From: Bacteroidota bacterium
GTDB lineage: Bacteria; Bacteroidota; Bacteroidia; Chitinophagales; Chitinophagaceae
Assembly: GCA_947463975.1 (NCBI GenBank)
Contig: CANHUW010000006.1
Coordinates: 1 to 26,747, forward strand
Direction of reading: 5' to 3'
Length of the DNA stretch: 26,747 nt
The number at the start of each line of letters is the position of its first letter. The first letter of the stretch is position 1. This document shows, piece after piece, positions 1 to 6,947 of this stretch. The notes below the pieces were generated by a model that worked only from the letters and a program-made list of their open reading frames with translations, was not told the origin of the DNA and did no database searches. Both the position numbers and the translations under genes were made by a program.

Positions 1-602
1 GATACATAACCACGATCAAATTGCATACCTTCTACAACATCCACTGTAGTGTCAGTTCCTTTTGCTTCTTCCACTGTGATTACACCTTCTTTACCAACTT
101 TAGCCATTGCAGTTGCAATTAACTTTCCGATTTCGTTATCGTTATTAGCTGAGATAGAAGCAACTTGTTCAATCTTTTTAGTGTCGTTACCCACTGTTTG
201 AGATTGAGCTTTTAAGCTAGCAACCACTTTTTCTACAGCTTTATCAATACCACGTTTTAAATCCATTGGATTTGCACCTGCAGTAACATTTCTTAAACCT
301 TCACCAACAATTGCTTGAGCCAATACGGTAGCGGTAGTTGTACCATCACCAGCTTGATCAGCTGTTTTAGAAGCAACTTCTTTTACCATTTGAGCACCAA
401 TGTTTTCAATTGGATCTTCTAAATCAATTTCTTTTGCAACAGATACACCATCTTTTGTTACTGATGGAGATCCGAATTTCTTTTCGATCACTACGTTACG
501 ACCTTTAGGTCCTAAAGTAACTTTCACAGCGTTGGCTAAAGTGTCAACACCTTTCTTCATTTTATTTCTCGCTTCTAAGTCGAAAAAAATCATTTTAGAC
601 AT
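1..602 (-). CDS. groEL: Chaperonin GroEL (Hsp60), N-terminal 200 residues; gene runs off the left edge
   Basis: This is the large ring subunit of the cytosolic chaperonin, which folds proteins inside an ATP-driven double ring capped by GroES. The translation starts MSKMIFFDLEARNKMKKG. It carries the nucleotide-binding GPKGRN at residues 31-36 and GDGTTT at 85-90, whose Asp86 corresponds to the catalytic region around E. coli Asp87. About 200 of the usual ~545 residues are present; the apical domain and the C-terminal equatorial half lie outside the window. The start ATG is at 602-600, and a second in-frame ATG follows three codons later, but MSKM fits the family better. It lies 39 bp downstream of groES on the same strand with no terminator between, so the two form the classical groESL operon. 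Confidence 0.98.
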   Translation of the reverse strand, partial: MSKMIFFDLEARNKMKKGVDTLANAVKVTLGPKGRNVVIEKKFGSPSVTKDGVSVAKEIDLEDPIENIGAQMVKEVASKTADQAGDGTTTATVLAQAIVGEGLRNVTAGANPMDLKRGIDKAVEKVVASLKAQSQTVGNDTKKIEQVASISANNDNEIGKLIATAMAKVGKEGVITVEEAKGTDTTVDVVEGMQFDRGYV

Positions 603-641
603 ATAGAGTTATTTTTAAATTTTTTAAATAGAATAGTTCAA

Positions 642-935
642 TTATACAATTGCCAATACATCACTTTCGCGCATGATCAATAAATCTTGACCTTCAATTT
701 GAATTTCAGTTCCAGCATATTTGCCATATAAAACGGTGTCACCCACTTTAACAGTTACTGGTTCGTCTTTTTTTCCAGGACCAGCAGCTACAATCGTTCC
801 GCGTTGTGGCTTCTCTTTTGCTGTATCTGGGATGATGATTCCTCCAGCTGTTTTCTCTTCAGCAGCAGCAGGCATTACAATTACTCTGTCGTGTAAAGGC
901 GTAATGTTTAATTTTTTAGCCGTACTCTTAGCCAT
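642..935 (-). CDS. groES: Co-chaperonin GroES (Hsp10)
   Basis: GroES is the heptameric lid of the GroEL chamber. The 97-residue product matches the usual length (about 90-100). It has the typical start of the fold (LHDRVIVMP, residues 14-22), the mobile loop that contacts GroEL (EEKTAGGIIIPDTAKEKPQ), and the characteristic C-terminal segment with LYGKYAGTEI and LLIMRESDVLAIV. It is the first gene of the groESL operon. No CIRCE-type inverted repeat and no TAnnTTTG box are visible upstream; instead there is a sigma-54-like -24/-12 element about 50 bp before the ATG, annotated separately. Confidence 0.98.
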   Translation of the reverse strand: MAKSTAKKLNITPLHDRVIVMPAAAEEKTAGGIIIPDTAKEKPQRGTIVAAGPGKKDEPVTVKVGDTVLYGKYAGTEIQIEGQDLLIMRESDVLAIV

Positions 936-982
936 ACTTTATCGTTTTTTGGTTTTTAAATAAATGATTGTACTTACTACTT

Positions 983-999
983 TACAAGAACCCTGCCAA
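983..999 (-). promoter_or_regulatory. Candidate sigma-54 (-24/-12) promoter of groESL
   Basis: Read on the minus strand the site is TTGGCAGGGTTCTTGTA. It fits the RpoN consensus TGGCAC-N5-TTGC closely: the GG of the -24 element and the TTG of the -12 element are 10 bp apart as required. Two consensus positions differ (C to G in the -24 part, C to T in the -12 part). A start site about 12 bp downstream would give a leader near 38 nt. No TAnnTTTG housekeeping element is visible between this site and the ATG. The function is inferred from sequence only. Confidence 0.4.
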
Positions 1000-1106
1000 T
1001 GACTATTTTACATATTTATTAAGTCAAAATTTCAGTGGCTGAGCCTAAATAGGTACAAGGGGTGGAAAATTAGGTAAAAAATGGCAGTTTTATGGATTTA
1101 TTTAGA

Positions 1107-1114
1107 TAGATTTG
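1107..1114 (+). promoter_or_regulatory. Bacteroidota -7 promoter element of nusB
   Basis: TAGATTTG matches the TAnnTTTG -7 consensus of the Bacteroidota housekeeping sigma factor exactly. It lies 23 bp before the chosen nusB ATG at 1138, which predicts a leader of roughly 15-20 nt. No clear TTTG -33 element is seen at the optimal distance. Its position inside the longest open frame argues that translation does not begin at 1081. Confidence 0.6.
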
Positions 1115-1137
1115 CACCCCAATTAGCTCTTAGATTT

Positions 1138-2049
1138 ATGATGAACAGAAGAAATATTCGAATAAAAGTAATGCAGGTGCTCTATATGATAGAAACCGAG
1201 GTGTCAACTACCCCAAATGCGTTATTACAGAAAGAATTTGATAAGACCAGAAGTCTTTTTGTATTCCTGGTTCATTTGTTACATCAAGTAGCTCTATATG
1301 CAGAAGTAGAAGCCAATCAAAGAGCTTCTAAAAATTTACCCAATCAAGAAGATCTTACAGTAAATACCAAATTATCGGGTAATTTATTGGTATGGCAAAC
1401 CTTGGAGTCGGCGTCCTTTAAAAATGCAATTGAATTAGTAAAACCAGCTCAGTATGTAGATGCTCAAATAGTTAAATCTATTTTTAGACAACTTTCTGAA
1501 ACCTCAGAATATCAAGTATACATCAATGATCAGAGTAGGGAGAAAGGCAAGGATAAAGAAATCATTAAATTCATTTTTGGAACAATTATAATGGGTAGCG
1601 AACGTTTTGTAGATTATATAGAAGAACGTTTTGCCAACTGGGAAGATGAGGGAGATATTATCATAGGTTTTATTTTAAATTATATCCAAAAGCCTTCTCA
1701 AATTGACTTTATGGATTTAGTGGGGAATGAAAAAATGAAATTTGCAATAGATCTATTACAAACAGCTATTGATAAGAAAACAGTCACTGAAGAAATTATT
1801 GTTCCAAAATTAAAAAATTGGGACCCAGAGAGAATTGCTTTAATTGATATGATTTTGCTTCGCTTAGGTGTTTGCGAATTAGTGTATTTTGATACCATTC
1901 CCACAAAAGTCTCCATTAATGAATACATAGATCTTGCAAAAGACTACAGTACCGAACAAAGTGGTCATTTTGTAAATGGTATATTAGATAGTATTCACAA
2001 AGAAATGTTAGCTGCGGGTAAAATTCATAAAATAAGCCATAAGAAATAA
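1138..2049 (+). CDS. nusB: Transcription antitermination factor NusB
   Basis: NusB binds boxA RNA with NusE (S10) and supports antitermination of rRNA operons. The product is 303 residues from ATG 1138. It begins MMNRRNIRIKVMQVLYMIE, the helical start typical of Bacteroidota NusB proteins, which carry an insertion or extension and are about twice as long as E. coli NusB (139 residues). The canonical NusB fold lies in the C-terminal half, ending with the conserved block ERIALIDMILLRLGVCEL...PTKVSINEYIDLAKDYST. The open frame reaches back to an ATG at 1081, but that region contains the TAGATTTG promoter box and does not resemble the family. ATG 1141 is also possible. It is followed 64 bp later by yajC, which has its own promoter box. 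Confidence 0.95.
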   Translation: MMNRRNIRIKVMQVLYMIETEVSTTPNALLQKEFDKTRSLFVFLVHLLHQVALYAEVEANQRASKNLPNQEDLTVNTKLSGNLLVWQTLESASFKNAIELVKPAQYVDAQIVKSIFRQLSETSEYQVYINDQSREKGKDKEIIKFIFGTIIMGSERFVDYIEERFANWEDEGDIIIGFILNYIQKPSQIDFMDLVGNEKMKFAIDLLQTAIDKKTVTEEIIVPKLKNWDPERIALIDMILLRLGVCELVYFDTIPTKVSINEYIDLAKDYSTEQSGHFVNGILDSIHKEMLAAGKIHKISHKK

Positions 2050-2062
2050 TTCAGTTAAACTG

Positions 2063-2070
2063 TATATTTG
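2063..2070 (+). promoter_or_regulatory. Bacteroidota -7 promoter element of yajC
   Basis: TATATTTG is a perfect TAnnTTTG box, 43 bp upstream of the yajC ATG and just after the nusB stop. No convincing -33 TTTG is present at about 20 bp spacing. It suggests that yajC can be transcribed separately from nusB. Confidence 0.5.
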
Positions 2071-2113
2071 TAAGGCTGGGTTTAAAGTATTATAAAAGTA
2101 TAAATAAATAAAA

Positions 2114-2422
2114 ATGACACAAATTCTATTACAAGCGCCTCCTCAAGGTGGTGGTACATTTCAGTTAATCATGTTGGGTGGTATTATCGTGGTATTTTGG
2201 TTTTTCATGATTCGCCCACAAGCTAAAAAAGCAAAAGAGCAAAAGAAGTTTATTGATGGTATGCAAAAAGGGGATAAAGTAGTTACTATTGCAGGTATCC
2301 ACGGCACTATTAATAAAGTGAATGAAGACAATACCATTCAATTAGAAGTTAGCCCTGGTAGCTATTTGAAAATTGAAAGATCTTCTATTAGCTTAGAATG
2401 GTCTCAAGCAATTAATAAATAA
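2114..2422 (+). CDS. yajC: Preprotein translocase accessory subunit YajC
   Basis: YajC is a small inner-membrane protein that associates with SecDF and the SecYEG channel. The 102-residue product has a short N-terminal segment, one strongly hydrophobic membrane span at about residues 17-33 ending in the family signature FFMIRPQAKKAKEQKKF, and a cytosolic domain with GDKVVTIAGIHGTINKV, all diagnostic for the family. A run of Gly and Pro (APPQGGG) precedes the span. It is followed by a clear intrinsic terminator, so the nusB-yajC unit ends here and coaE is expressed separately or by read-through. Confidence 0.97.
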   Translation: MTQILLQAPPQGGGTFQLIMLGGIIVVFWFFMIRPQAKKAKEQKKFIDGMQKGDKVVTIAGIHGTINKVNEDNTIQLEVSPGSYLKIERSSISLEWSQAINK

Positions 2423-2445
2423 GATTCTAGCAAGACATTTACTAT

Positions 2446-2494
2446 ATCCGAAATAGGAATCCTCCCAAGGAAACTTATTTCGGATTTTTATTTT
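2446..2494 (+). terminator. Intrinsic terminator after yajC
   Basis: A 10-bp perfect stem (ATCCGAAATA at 2446-2455 with TATTTCGGAT at 2476-2485) encloses a 20-nt loop that can itself pair through CCT/AGG. It is followed by a T-rich tail (TTTTATTTT). It lies 24 bp after the yajC stop. Confidence 0.85.
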
Positions 2495-2508
2495 AACTAA
2501 CTTTAAGT

Positions 2509-3093
2509 ATGTCAATCATTATTGGTTTAACAGGAGGTATAGGTTCCGGGAAGTCAACTGTTGCAAAAATATTTGCACAATTAGGTATTCCTGTTTTAGA
2601 TGCCGACGCTACTGCAAAAGCAATTATGAATGAAGATAGTTCTGTAAAAACAAAATTAATTGAACTTTTTGGAGCTGAAGCCTATAAAGAAAGTCAGTTA
2701 AATAGGACTTATATTGCTCAACTTGTATTCGAAGATTCTTTTAAGTTACAGCAATTAAATGCCATTGTACATCCAATCACCATCCAATATGCTAAAGATT
2801 GGGCTTCCAAACAATCATTTCCTTATGTGATTAAAGAAGCTGCATTGTTTTTTGAATCTGGATCATCAGAAGGAGTGGATAAAATCATTGGAGTAACTGC
2901 GCCAAAGCATATTAGAATACAAAGAGTGATGCACAGAGATCAAATTTCAAGAGAAGATGTGATCAAAAGAATGGAGCATCAATTAGAAGATAGCTTGAAA
3001 ATGAAATTATCTGATTGGGTGATACAAAACGACGATTTGCATTTACTTATTCCTCAAGTACTAGCAATACATAAAGAAATCTTAGTTTCTTAA
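2509..3093 (+). CDS. coaE: Dephospho-CoA kinase
   Basis: CoaE phosphorylates the 3'-hydroxyl of dephospho-CoA with ATP in the last step of coenzyme A synthesis. The 194-residue product has the usual length. It has the P-loop GGIGSGKST at residues 9-17, the substrate-binding LDADATAKAI region near residue 30, the block NAIVHP near residue 85, and the lid arginine region HIRIQRVMHRDQISREDVIKRM. The start ATG at 2509 gives the family N-terminus MSIIIGLTGGIGSGKS. It lies just after the yajC terminator. A weak -7-like box (TAACTTTA at 2498-2505) sits three bases before the ATG, so the transcript may be nearly leaderless, but that box has a mismatch. The gene faces the minus-strand methyltransferase downstream. 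Confidence 0.97.
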   Translation: MSIIIGLTGGIGSGKSTVAKIFAQLGIPVLDADATAKAIMNEDSSVKTKLIELFGAEAYKESQLNRTYIAQLVFEDSFKLQQLNAIVHPITIQYAKDWASKQSFPYVIKEAALFFESGSSEGVDKIIGVTAPKHIRIQRVMHRDQISREDVIKRMEHQLEDSLKMKLSDWVIQNDDLHLLIPQVLAIHKEILVS

Positions 3094-3153
3094 TCATCAC
3101 ACTTTACATCTAAATAGCACACTTTACTTCCTTAATGTGTATTCTTAAGGGGC

Positions 3154-4104
3154 TCATTTTATAATTTTATAACACCATCGTTTTAATCTTCCTTCAAAAT
3201 CAAATGGGGTAGTGGCTTTAGTAATATCTTTTACTTGTTTGCTTTCAATGTTTTCAAGATCTATTATAAACTGTGTAAAATTGGTACTAAAATATAGTAT
3301 ACCACCTGGTTTCATTGCTTTTAAAACATCATTGATTAATTCAACATGATCTCTTTGGATATCTAATATGTCCTTCATTCTTTTACTATTACTAAATGTA
3401 GGAGGATCCATAACCACTACATCAAAATGGTTTGCTGGTAAGGTTTTGAGGTACTGTTTTACATCTGCATGTACAAAATGATAGGCTGCTGGATTCTTTA
3501 AATGATTGATGGCGAAATTTTCTTCACTCCAACTTAGGTAGGTTTTGGAAAGATCTACAGAAGTCACTGAGCTAGCTCCAGCGGCAGCTGCATATACTGA
3601 GAAAGAACTGGTGTAACTAAATAAATTTAAAAATATTTTGTCTTTTACTTCTTCTGCAACCATTTGCCTGGTGATACGATGATCTAAAAACAATCCTGTA
3701 TCTAAATAATCTGTAAGATTCACTAAAAATTGATGTCCATTTTCTTGAACAGTTATTATTTTGGATTCTGTAACGGCTTCCTTCTCATATTGACCTTCTC
3801 TATGTGACATGCGTTTTCTTAGCTTCACATACATATGATCAATAGGTATTCCAGTTAAAAAAGCGATGATTTGCTTTGTTTGATCAAACCATGCCGCATG
3901 CTCTTCGTCTGTTAATGCGTGTCTTCGATTGTATTCGGCTATGTATAAAAACTCTTCATAAAATTCAATACAAATAGGAAATTCAGGTAAGTCATGATCA
4001 TATAATCGCCAACAAGTTAGGTTTAAACGTTTTGCTTGTTTCAATCGGTGCTTATAATTTTTAAGCAACCTGTTTTCAAACATTTGAAATTTCTCTGGAG
4101 TCAT
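3154..4104 (-). CDS. rlmK: RlmK-like class I SAM-dependent 23S rRNA methyltransferase (m7G2069 type)
   Basis: The 316-residue product closely resembles the C-terminal half of E. coli RlmKL, which makes N7-methylguanosine at 23S rRNA position 2069. Shared blocks are MFENRLLKNYKHR at the N-terminus, CWRLYDHDLPEF, VNLTDYLDTGLFLDHRITR, the SAM-binding FLNLFSYTSSFSVYAAAAGA, and the catalytic-site DPPTFSNSKRM (Asp233-Pro-Pro). The RlmL half with its THUMP domain is absent, so this is a stand-alone RlmK. The target base is inferred from homology; a related RlmI-type C5-methyltransferase is less likely because the active site has DPPT rather than the cysteine motif of m5C enzymes. It lies just downstream of the aminotransferase terminator and has its own -7 box. 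Confidence 0.85.
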   Translation of the reverse strand: MTPEKFQMFENRLLKNYKHRLKQAKRLNLTCWRLYDHDLPEFPICIEFYEEFLYIAEYNRRHALTDEEHAAWFDQTKQIIAFLTGIPIDHMYVKLRKRMSHREGQYEKEAVTESKIITVQENGHQFLVNLTDYLDTGLFLDHRITRQMVAEEVKDKIFLNLFSYTSSFSVYAAAAGASSVTSVDLSKTYLSWSEENFAINHLKNPAAYHFVHADVKQYLKTLPANHFDVVVMDPPTFSNSKRMKDILDIQRDHVELINDVLKAMKPGGILYFSTNFTQFIIDLENIESKQVKDITKATTPFDFEGRLKRWCYKIIK

Positions 4105-4112
4105 ATATTGTA

Positions 4113-4120
4113 CAAAACTA
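4113..4120 (-). promoter_or_regulatory. Candidate -7 promoter element of the RlmK-like gene
   Basis: The minus strand reads TAGTTTTG, a perfect TAnnTTTG box, placed between the upstream terminator and the ATG at 4104 with only 8 bp to the start codon. It would give a leader of just a few nucleotides. No -33 partner is seen, because that region is occupied by the terminator hairpin. Confidence 0.45.
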
Positions 4121-4124
4121 CTAC

Positions 4125-4157
4125 AAAAAAAAGAAGCGTTACTCTCATAACGCTTCT
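4125..4157 (-). terminator. Intrinsic terminator after the aminotransferase gene
   Basis: A perfect 10-bp stem (AGAAGCGTTA at 4132-4141 with TAACGCTTCT at 4148-4157) has a 6-nt loop CTCTCA. On the minus strand it is followed directly by seven T residues. It lies 19 bp past the stop codon of the gene at 4177-5367. Confidence 0.92.
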
Positions 4158-4176
4158 GTATTCATTTTTAGTTTTT

Positions 4177-5367
4177 TTATTTCAAATTAGCTAATGCTTC
4201 TTTGATTCTTGCCCAAGCTTTTTCAATATTGGGCATGCTATTCGCAAAAGAGAATCTCACACAATTAGGCTCTCCAAATGCATCACCCATTACAGAAGAA
4301 ACGTGTGCTGTATTCAATAAATACATGCTAAAGTCTGCAGCATTGGTAATAGTTTGTGTGCCGTCTGATTTACCAAAATAGCTGCTCACATCTGGGAATA
4401 CATAAAAAGCGCCCTCTGGAGCATAACATTTGAATCCTGGCACTTCACTTACTAATTTCAATGTGGTCGTTCTACGACGAGTAAATTCTTCAGTCATTTC
4501 TATAGATGGTTTTAAATCCCCAACTAAGGCAGTAACTGCTGCTTTTTGAGTTATAGAGCAAGTTCCTGATGTAAATTGTCCTTGTAATTTTTCCATTGCT
4601 TTGGCAATCTCTACGCTTGATGCAGTATATCCTAATCTCCATCCTGTCATAGCAAATCCTTTACTCAAACCATTGATCACTACAATTTGATCTTTGATTT
4701 CTTCAAACTGAGCAATGCTCTCGTGTTTACCAACAAAATTGATGTATTCGTATATCTCGTCAGATAAAATGGTGATATGAGGATATTTTTTAAATACATC
4801 AGCTATAGCTTTTAATTCCTCTTTGCTATAAACTGCACCACTTGGGTTACAAGGGCTAGAGAACATAAAAACTTTTGTCTTTGGAGTGATAGCGGCTTCA
4901 ATTTGTGCAGGAGTTGCTTTAAACGCAGCTTCAGTGTTTGTTCTTATTTCAACTACTTTACCTCTTGCTATTTTTACTAATTCTGAATAAGTAACCCAGT
5001 AAGGAGTAGGAATAATTACTTCATCATCTTCATCTACTAATGCTAAAATGGCGTTTGCTAAACTTTGTTTTGCACCAGTTGAAGTAACAATTTGTTCAGG
5101 CTTGTATTCTAAATGGTTATCTCTTTTTAATTTTGCACAAACGGCTTCTCTTAAATCCAAGAAACCAGCTACAGGGGTATAGTGTGACCAGTTATCATGA
5201 ATGGCTTTTATAGCTGCATCTTTAATATGCTGAGGTGTATCAAAATCTGGCTCTCCAAGGCTAAGATCAATTACATCAATTCCTTGTGCTCTTAGTTCAC
5301 GACCTAATTTTGCCATTTTCAGCGTTTCTGGCTCACTAAATCTGTTCAATAAAGATGATAATATCAT
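4177..5367 (-). CDS. Class I PLP-dependent aminotransferase (aspartate aminotransferase type)
   Basis: This enzyme transfers amino groups between aspartate-type amino acids and 2-oxo acids using pyridoxal phosphate. The 396-residue length is typical of the I-gamma/Ib aspartate aminotransferases. Diagnostic blocks are IDLSLGEPDFDTP near residue 35, the aromatic PTPYWVTY near 120, SSPCNPSGAVYS with the substrate-recognition Asn, the LSDEIYEYI block, and SKGFAMTGWRLGY, in which Lys236 is the internal aldimine lysine. The C-terminus has the substrate-binding CVRFSFANS arginine. Its true substrate could also be prephenate or another amino acid. It stands alone, closed by a strong terminator, and diverges from the serine dehydratase gene across a 121-bp spacer. 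A second ATG lies 17 codons in, but MILSSLLNRFSEPET fits family N-termini. Confidence 0.93.
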   Translation of the reverse strand: MILSSLLNRFSEPETLKMAKLGRELRAQGIDVIDLSLGEPDFDTPQHIKDAAIKAIHDNWSHYTPVAGFLDLREAVCAKLKRDNHLEYKPEQIVTSTGAKQSLANAILALVDEDDEVIIPTPYWVTYSELVKIARGKVVEIRTNTEAAFKATPAQIEAAITPKTKVFMFSSPCNPSGAVYSKEELKAIADVFKKYPHITILSDEIYEYINFVGKHESIAQFEEIKDQIVVINGLSKGFAMTGWRLGYTASSVEIAKAMEKLQGQFTSGTCSITQKAAVTALVGDLKPSIEMTEEFTRRRTTTLKLVSEVPGFKCYAPEGAFYVFPDVSSYFGKSDGTQTITNAADFSMYLLNTAHVSSVMGDAFGEPNCVRFSFANSMPNIEKAWARIKEALANLK

Positions 5368-5471
5368 AGGGTTGAATTTTATAAGATCAAATTTCGCAAT
5401 TAATTTCCATCAGTTTTTATTTTTCTGATATAGTTGTTTCAAAATTTTCCCCATTTTTTCAAATACTAACA

Positions 5472-5479
5472 TACATTTG
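5472..5479 (+). promoter_or_regulatory. -7 promoter element of the serine dehydratase gene
   Basis: TACATTTG is a perfect TAnnTTTG box ending 9 bp before the ATG at 5489. An initiation site 4-7 bp downstream would leave a leader of only about 2-6 nt. The box overlaps the in-frame TTG at 5477, which rules that codon out as the translation start if this is the promoter. No clear -33 element is seen. Confidence 0.5.
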
Positions 5480-5488
5480 TATAAGATT

Positions 5489-6943
5489 ATGGAAAAAAAT
5501 ATTTCAGTATTTGATATGTTTAAAATTGGGGTAGGACCTTCTAGTTCTCATACCCTCGGCCCTTGGAAGGCAGCTTTGCACTGTCTTGGTGAAATAGATG
5601 CACAAATGGGTTTAGAAAAGGTGATAGGTATTGATATATTATTGTACGGGTCTTTGGCTAAAACAGGAAAAGGACACGGAACAGATATGGCAGTTTTGAT
5701 GGGATTAATGGGAGAGGATCCCATTACAACCGATACTTCGACTATTCAAGATAAAATAAATGAAATTCAATTATCCAATCATCTTTTATTGAACAAATCA
5801 CATTCAATTCTTTTTTTGAAGGAGCAACATTTGCAATTTTTAAAAGAAGAAAGTTTGTCTCATCATCCAAATGCTTTGCGTTTTGTGGTGCATGCTGAAA
5901 CAAAACAATTGACATTTACTTATTATTCCATTGGGGGAGGTTTTATTGAAAGATCAATAATGGATGGCAATGGAAATGAATCCATCATCTCTGTTGATAA
6001 TAATGAAAATATGGTCAAAGAAGTACCTTTTGACTTTATAAATACCAATGACTTGTTGCATCATTGTATGAAAACTGGTTATGCTATTTCTTCCATCATC
6101 ATGGAGAATGAAAAAGTGAATATGGAAGAACATGATTTGGATAGAGGATTAGATACTATTTGGGAAACCATGCTTAGTTGTATTTATAAAGGTTGTCATA
6201 CGGAGGGTCAATTGCCAGGGGGTTTACAAGTTAGAAGAAGAGCGTATGATTTAAATAAAAAATTATTAAACAATGCTGCTTATTCTTCTAAAGAAGAATG
6301 GATACGGCTGATTCAAAATGGTGGAGTTGATTTTAAATATATTTTAGATTGGGTAAGTTGTTTTGCATTAGCGGTGAATGAAGAAAATGCAAGTTTTGGT
6401 AGAGTAGTTACAGCCCCAACCAATGGAGCAGCGGGGGTAATTCCTGCAGTAATTTTATATACAATTTTGTTTTGTAAGAAAGATAAAGTGAAAGACATTC
6501 ATCAATTCTTATGTACTTCAAGTGCTGTGGGAGTTTTGTTTAAAAATGGAGCTACAATCTCTGCAGCAATGGGTGGATGTCAAGCAGAAATAGGTGTTTC
6601 ATCTGCAATGGCTGCTGCTGGTTTAACAGAGTTGTTAGGGGGTAATCAGAAACAAGTGTTGATGGCAGCTGAAATTGCTATGGAACATCATTTAGGGTTA
6701 ACCTGTGATCCAGTTGGAGGTTTGGTGCAAATTCCTTGTATTGAAAGAAACACCATGGGTGCCATTAAAGCTATTACGGCAGCGCAATTGGCTATGCAAA
6801 GCAAGCCAGATTTCGCAGTGGTAAGTTTAGATAAAGTCATTCATACCATGTGGAATACTGCATTGGATATGAATATTAAATATAAAGAGACTGCTGATGG
6901 TGGATTGGCCTCTCAAATCCCTATTGCTCTAGCAGAATGTTAA
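5489..6943 (+). CDS. sdaA: L-serine ammonia-lyase (iron-sulfur L-serine dehydratase, single chain)
   Basis: The enzyme deaminates L-serine to pyruvate and ammonia using a [4Fe-4S] cluster, not PLP. The 484-residue product joins the beta and alpha parts in one chain, as in E. coli SdaA. The beta part opens with FDMFKIGVGPSSSHTLGPW (SSSHT at residues 18-22). The alpha part has APTNGAAGVIPAV and three cysteines suited to hold the cluster: Cys364 (MGGCQAE), Cys406 (LTCDPVGG) and Cys417 (IPCIERN). The C-terminus has DKVIHTMWNTALDMN. ATG 5489 is preferred over the in-frame TTG 5477 because of the promoter box. The gene converges on mqnE with only 4 bp between stop codons. Confidence 0.96.
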   Translation: MEKNISVFDMFKIGVGPSSSHTLGPWKAALHCLGEIDAQMGLEKVIGIDILLYGSLAKTGKGHGTDMAVLMGLMGEDPITTDTSTIQDKINEIQLSNHLLLNKSHSILFLKEQHLQFLKEESLSHHPNALRFVVHAETKQLTFTYYSIGGGFIERSIMDGNGNESIISVDNNENMVKEVPFDFINTNDLLHHCMKTGYAISSIIMENEKVNMEEHDLDRGLDTIWETMLSCIYKGCHTEGQLPGGLQVRRRAYDLNKKLLNNAAYSSKEEWIRLIQNGGVDFKYILDWVSCFALAVNEENASFGRVVTAPTNGAAGVIPAVILYTILFCKKDKVKDIHQFLCTSSAVGVLFKNGATISAAMGGCQAEIGVSSAMAAAGLTELLGGNQKQVLMAAEIAMEHHLGLTCDPVGGLVQIPCIERNTMGAIKAITAAQLAMQSKPDFAVVSLDKVIHTMWNTALDMNIKYKETADGGLASQIPIALAEC

Positions 6944-6947
6944 ATTA

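Noticed and set aside
936..1080. Search for a CIRCE operator upstream of groES
   Set aside because: No TTAGCACTC-N9-GAGTGCTAA-like repeat is present.
1081..1137. N-terminal extension of nusB from ATG 1081
   Set aside because: It contains a perfect -7 promoter box and does not resemble NusB; the family start is MMNRRNIR at 1138.
3098..3127. Direct repeat CACACTTTAC at 3098 and 3118
   Set aside because: Only two short copies in a 60-bp convergent spacer, with no further units or flanking structure; likely chance.
3130..3150. CCTTAA/TTAAGG hairpin between coaE and the methyltransferase gene
   Set aside because: A 6-bp mostly A/T stem with a 9-nt loop and no clean T tract on either strand; too weak to call a terminator.
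5477..5488. TTG start for the serine dehydratase gene
   Set aside because: The codon lies within the TACATTTG promoter box; ATG 5489 starts the conserved sequence.
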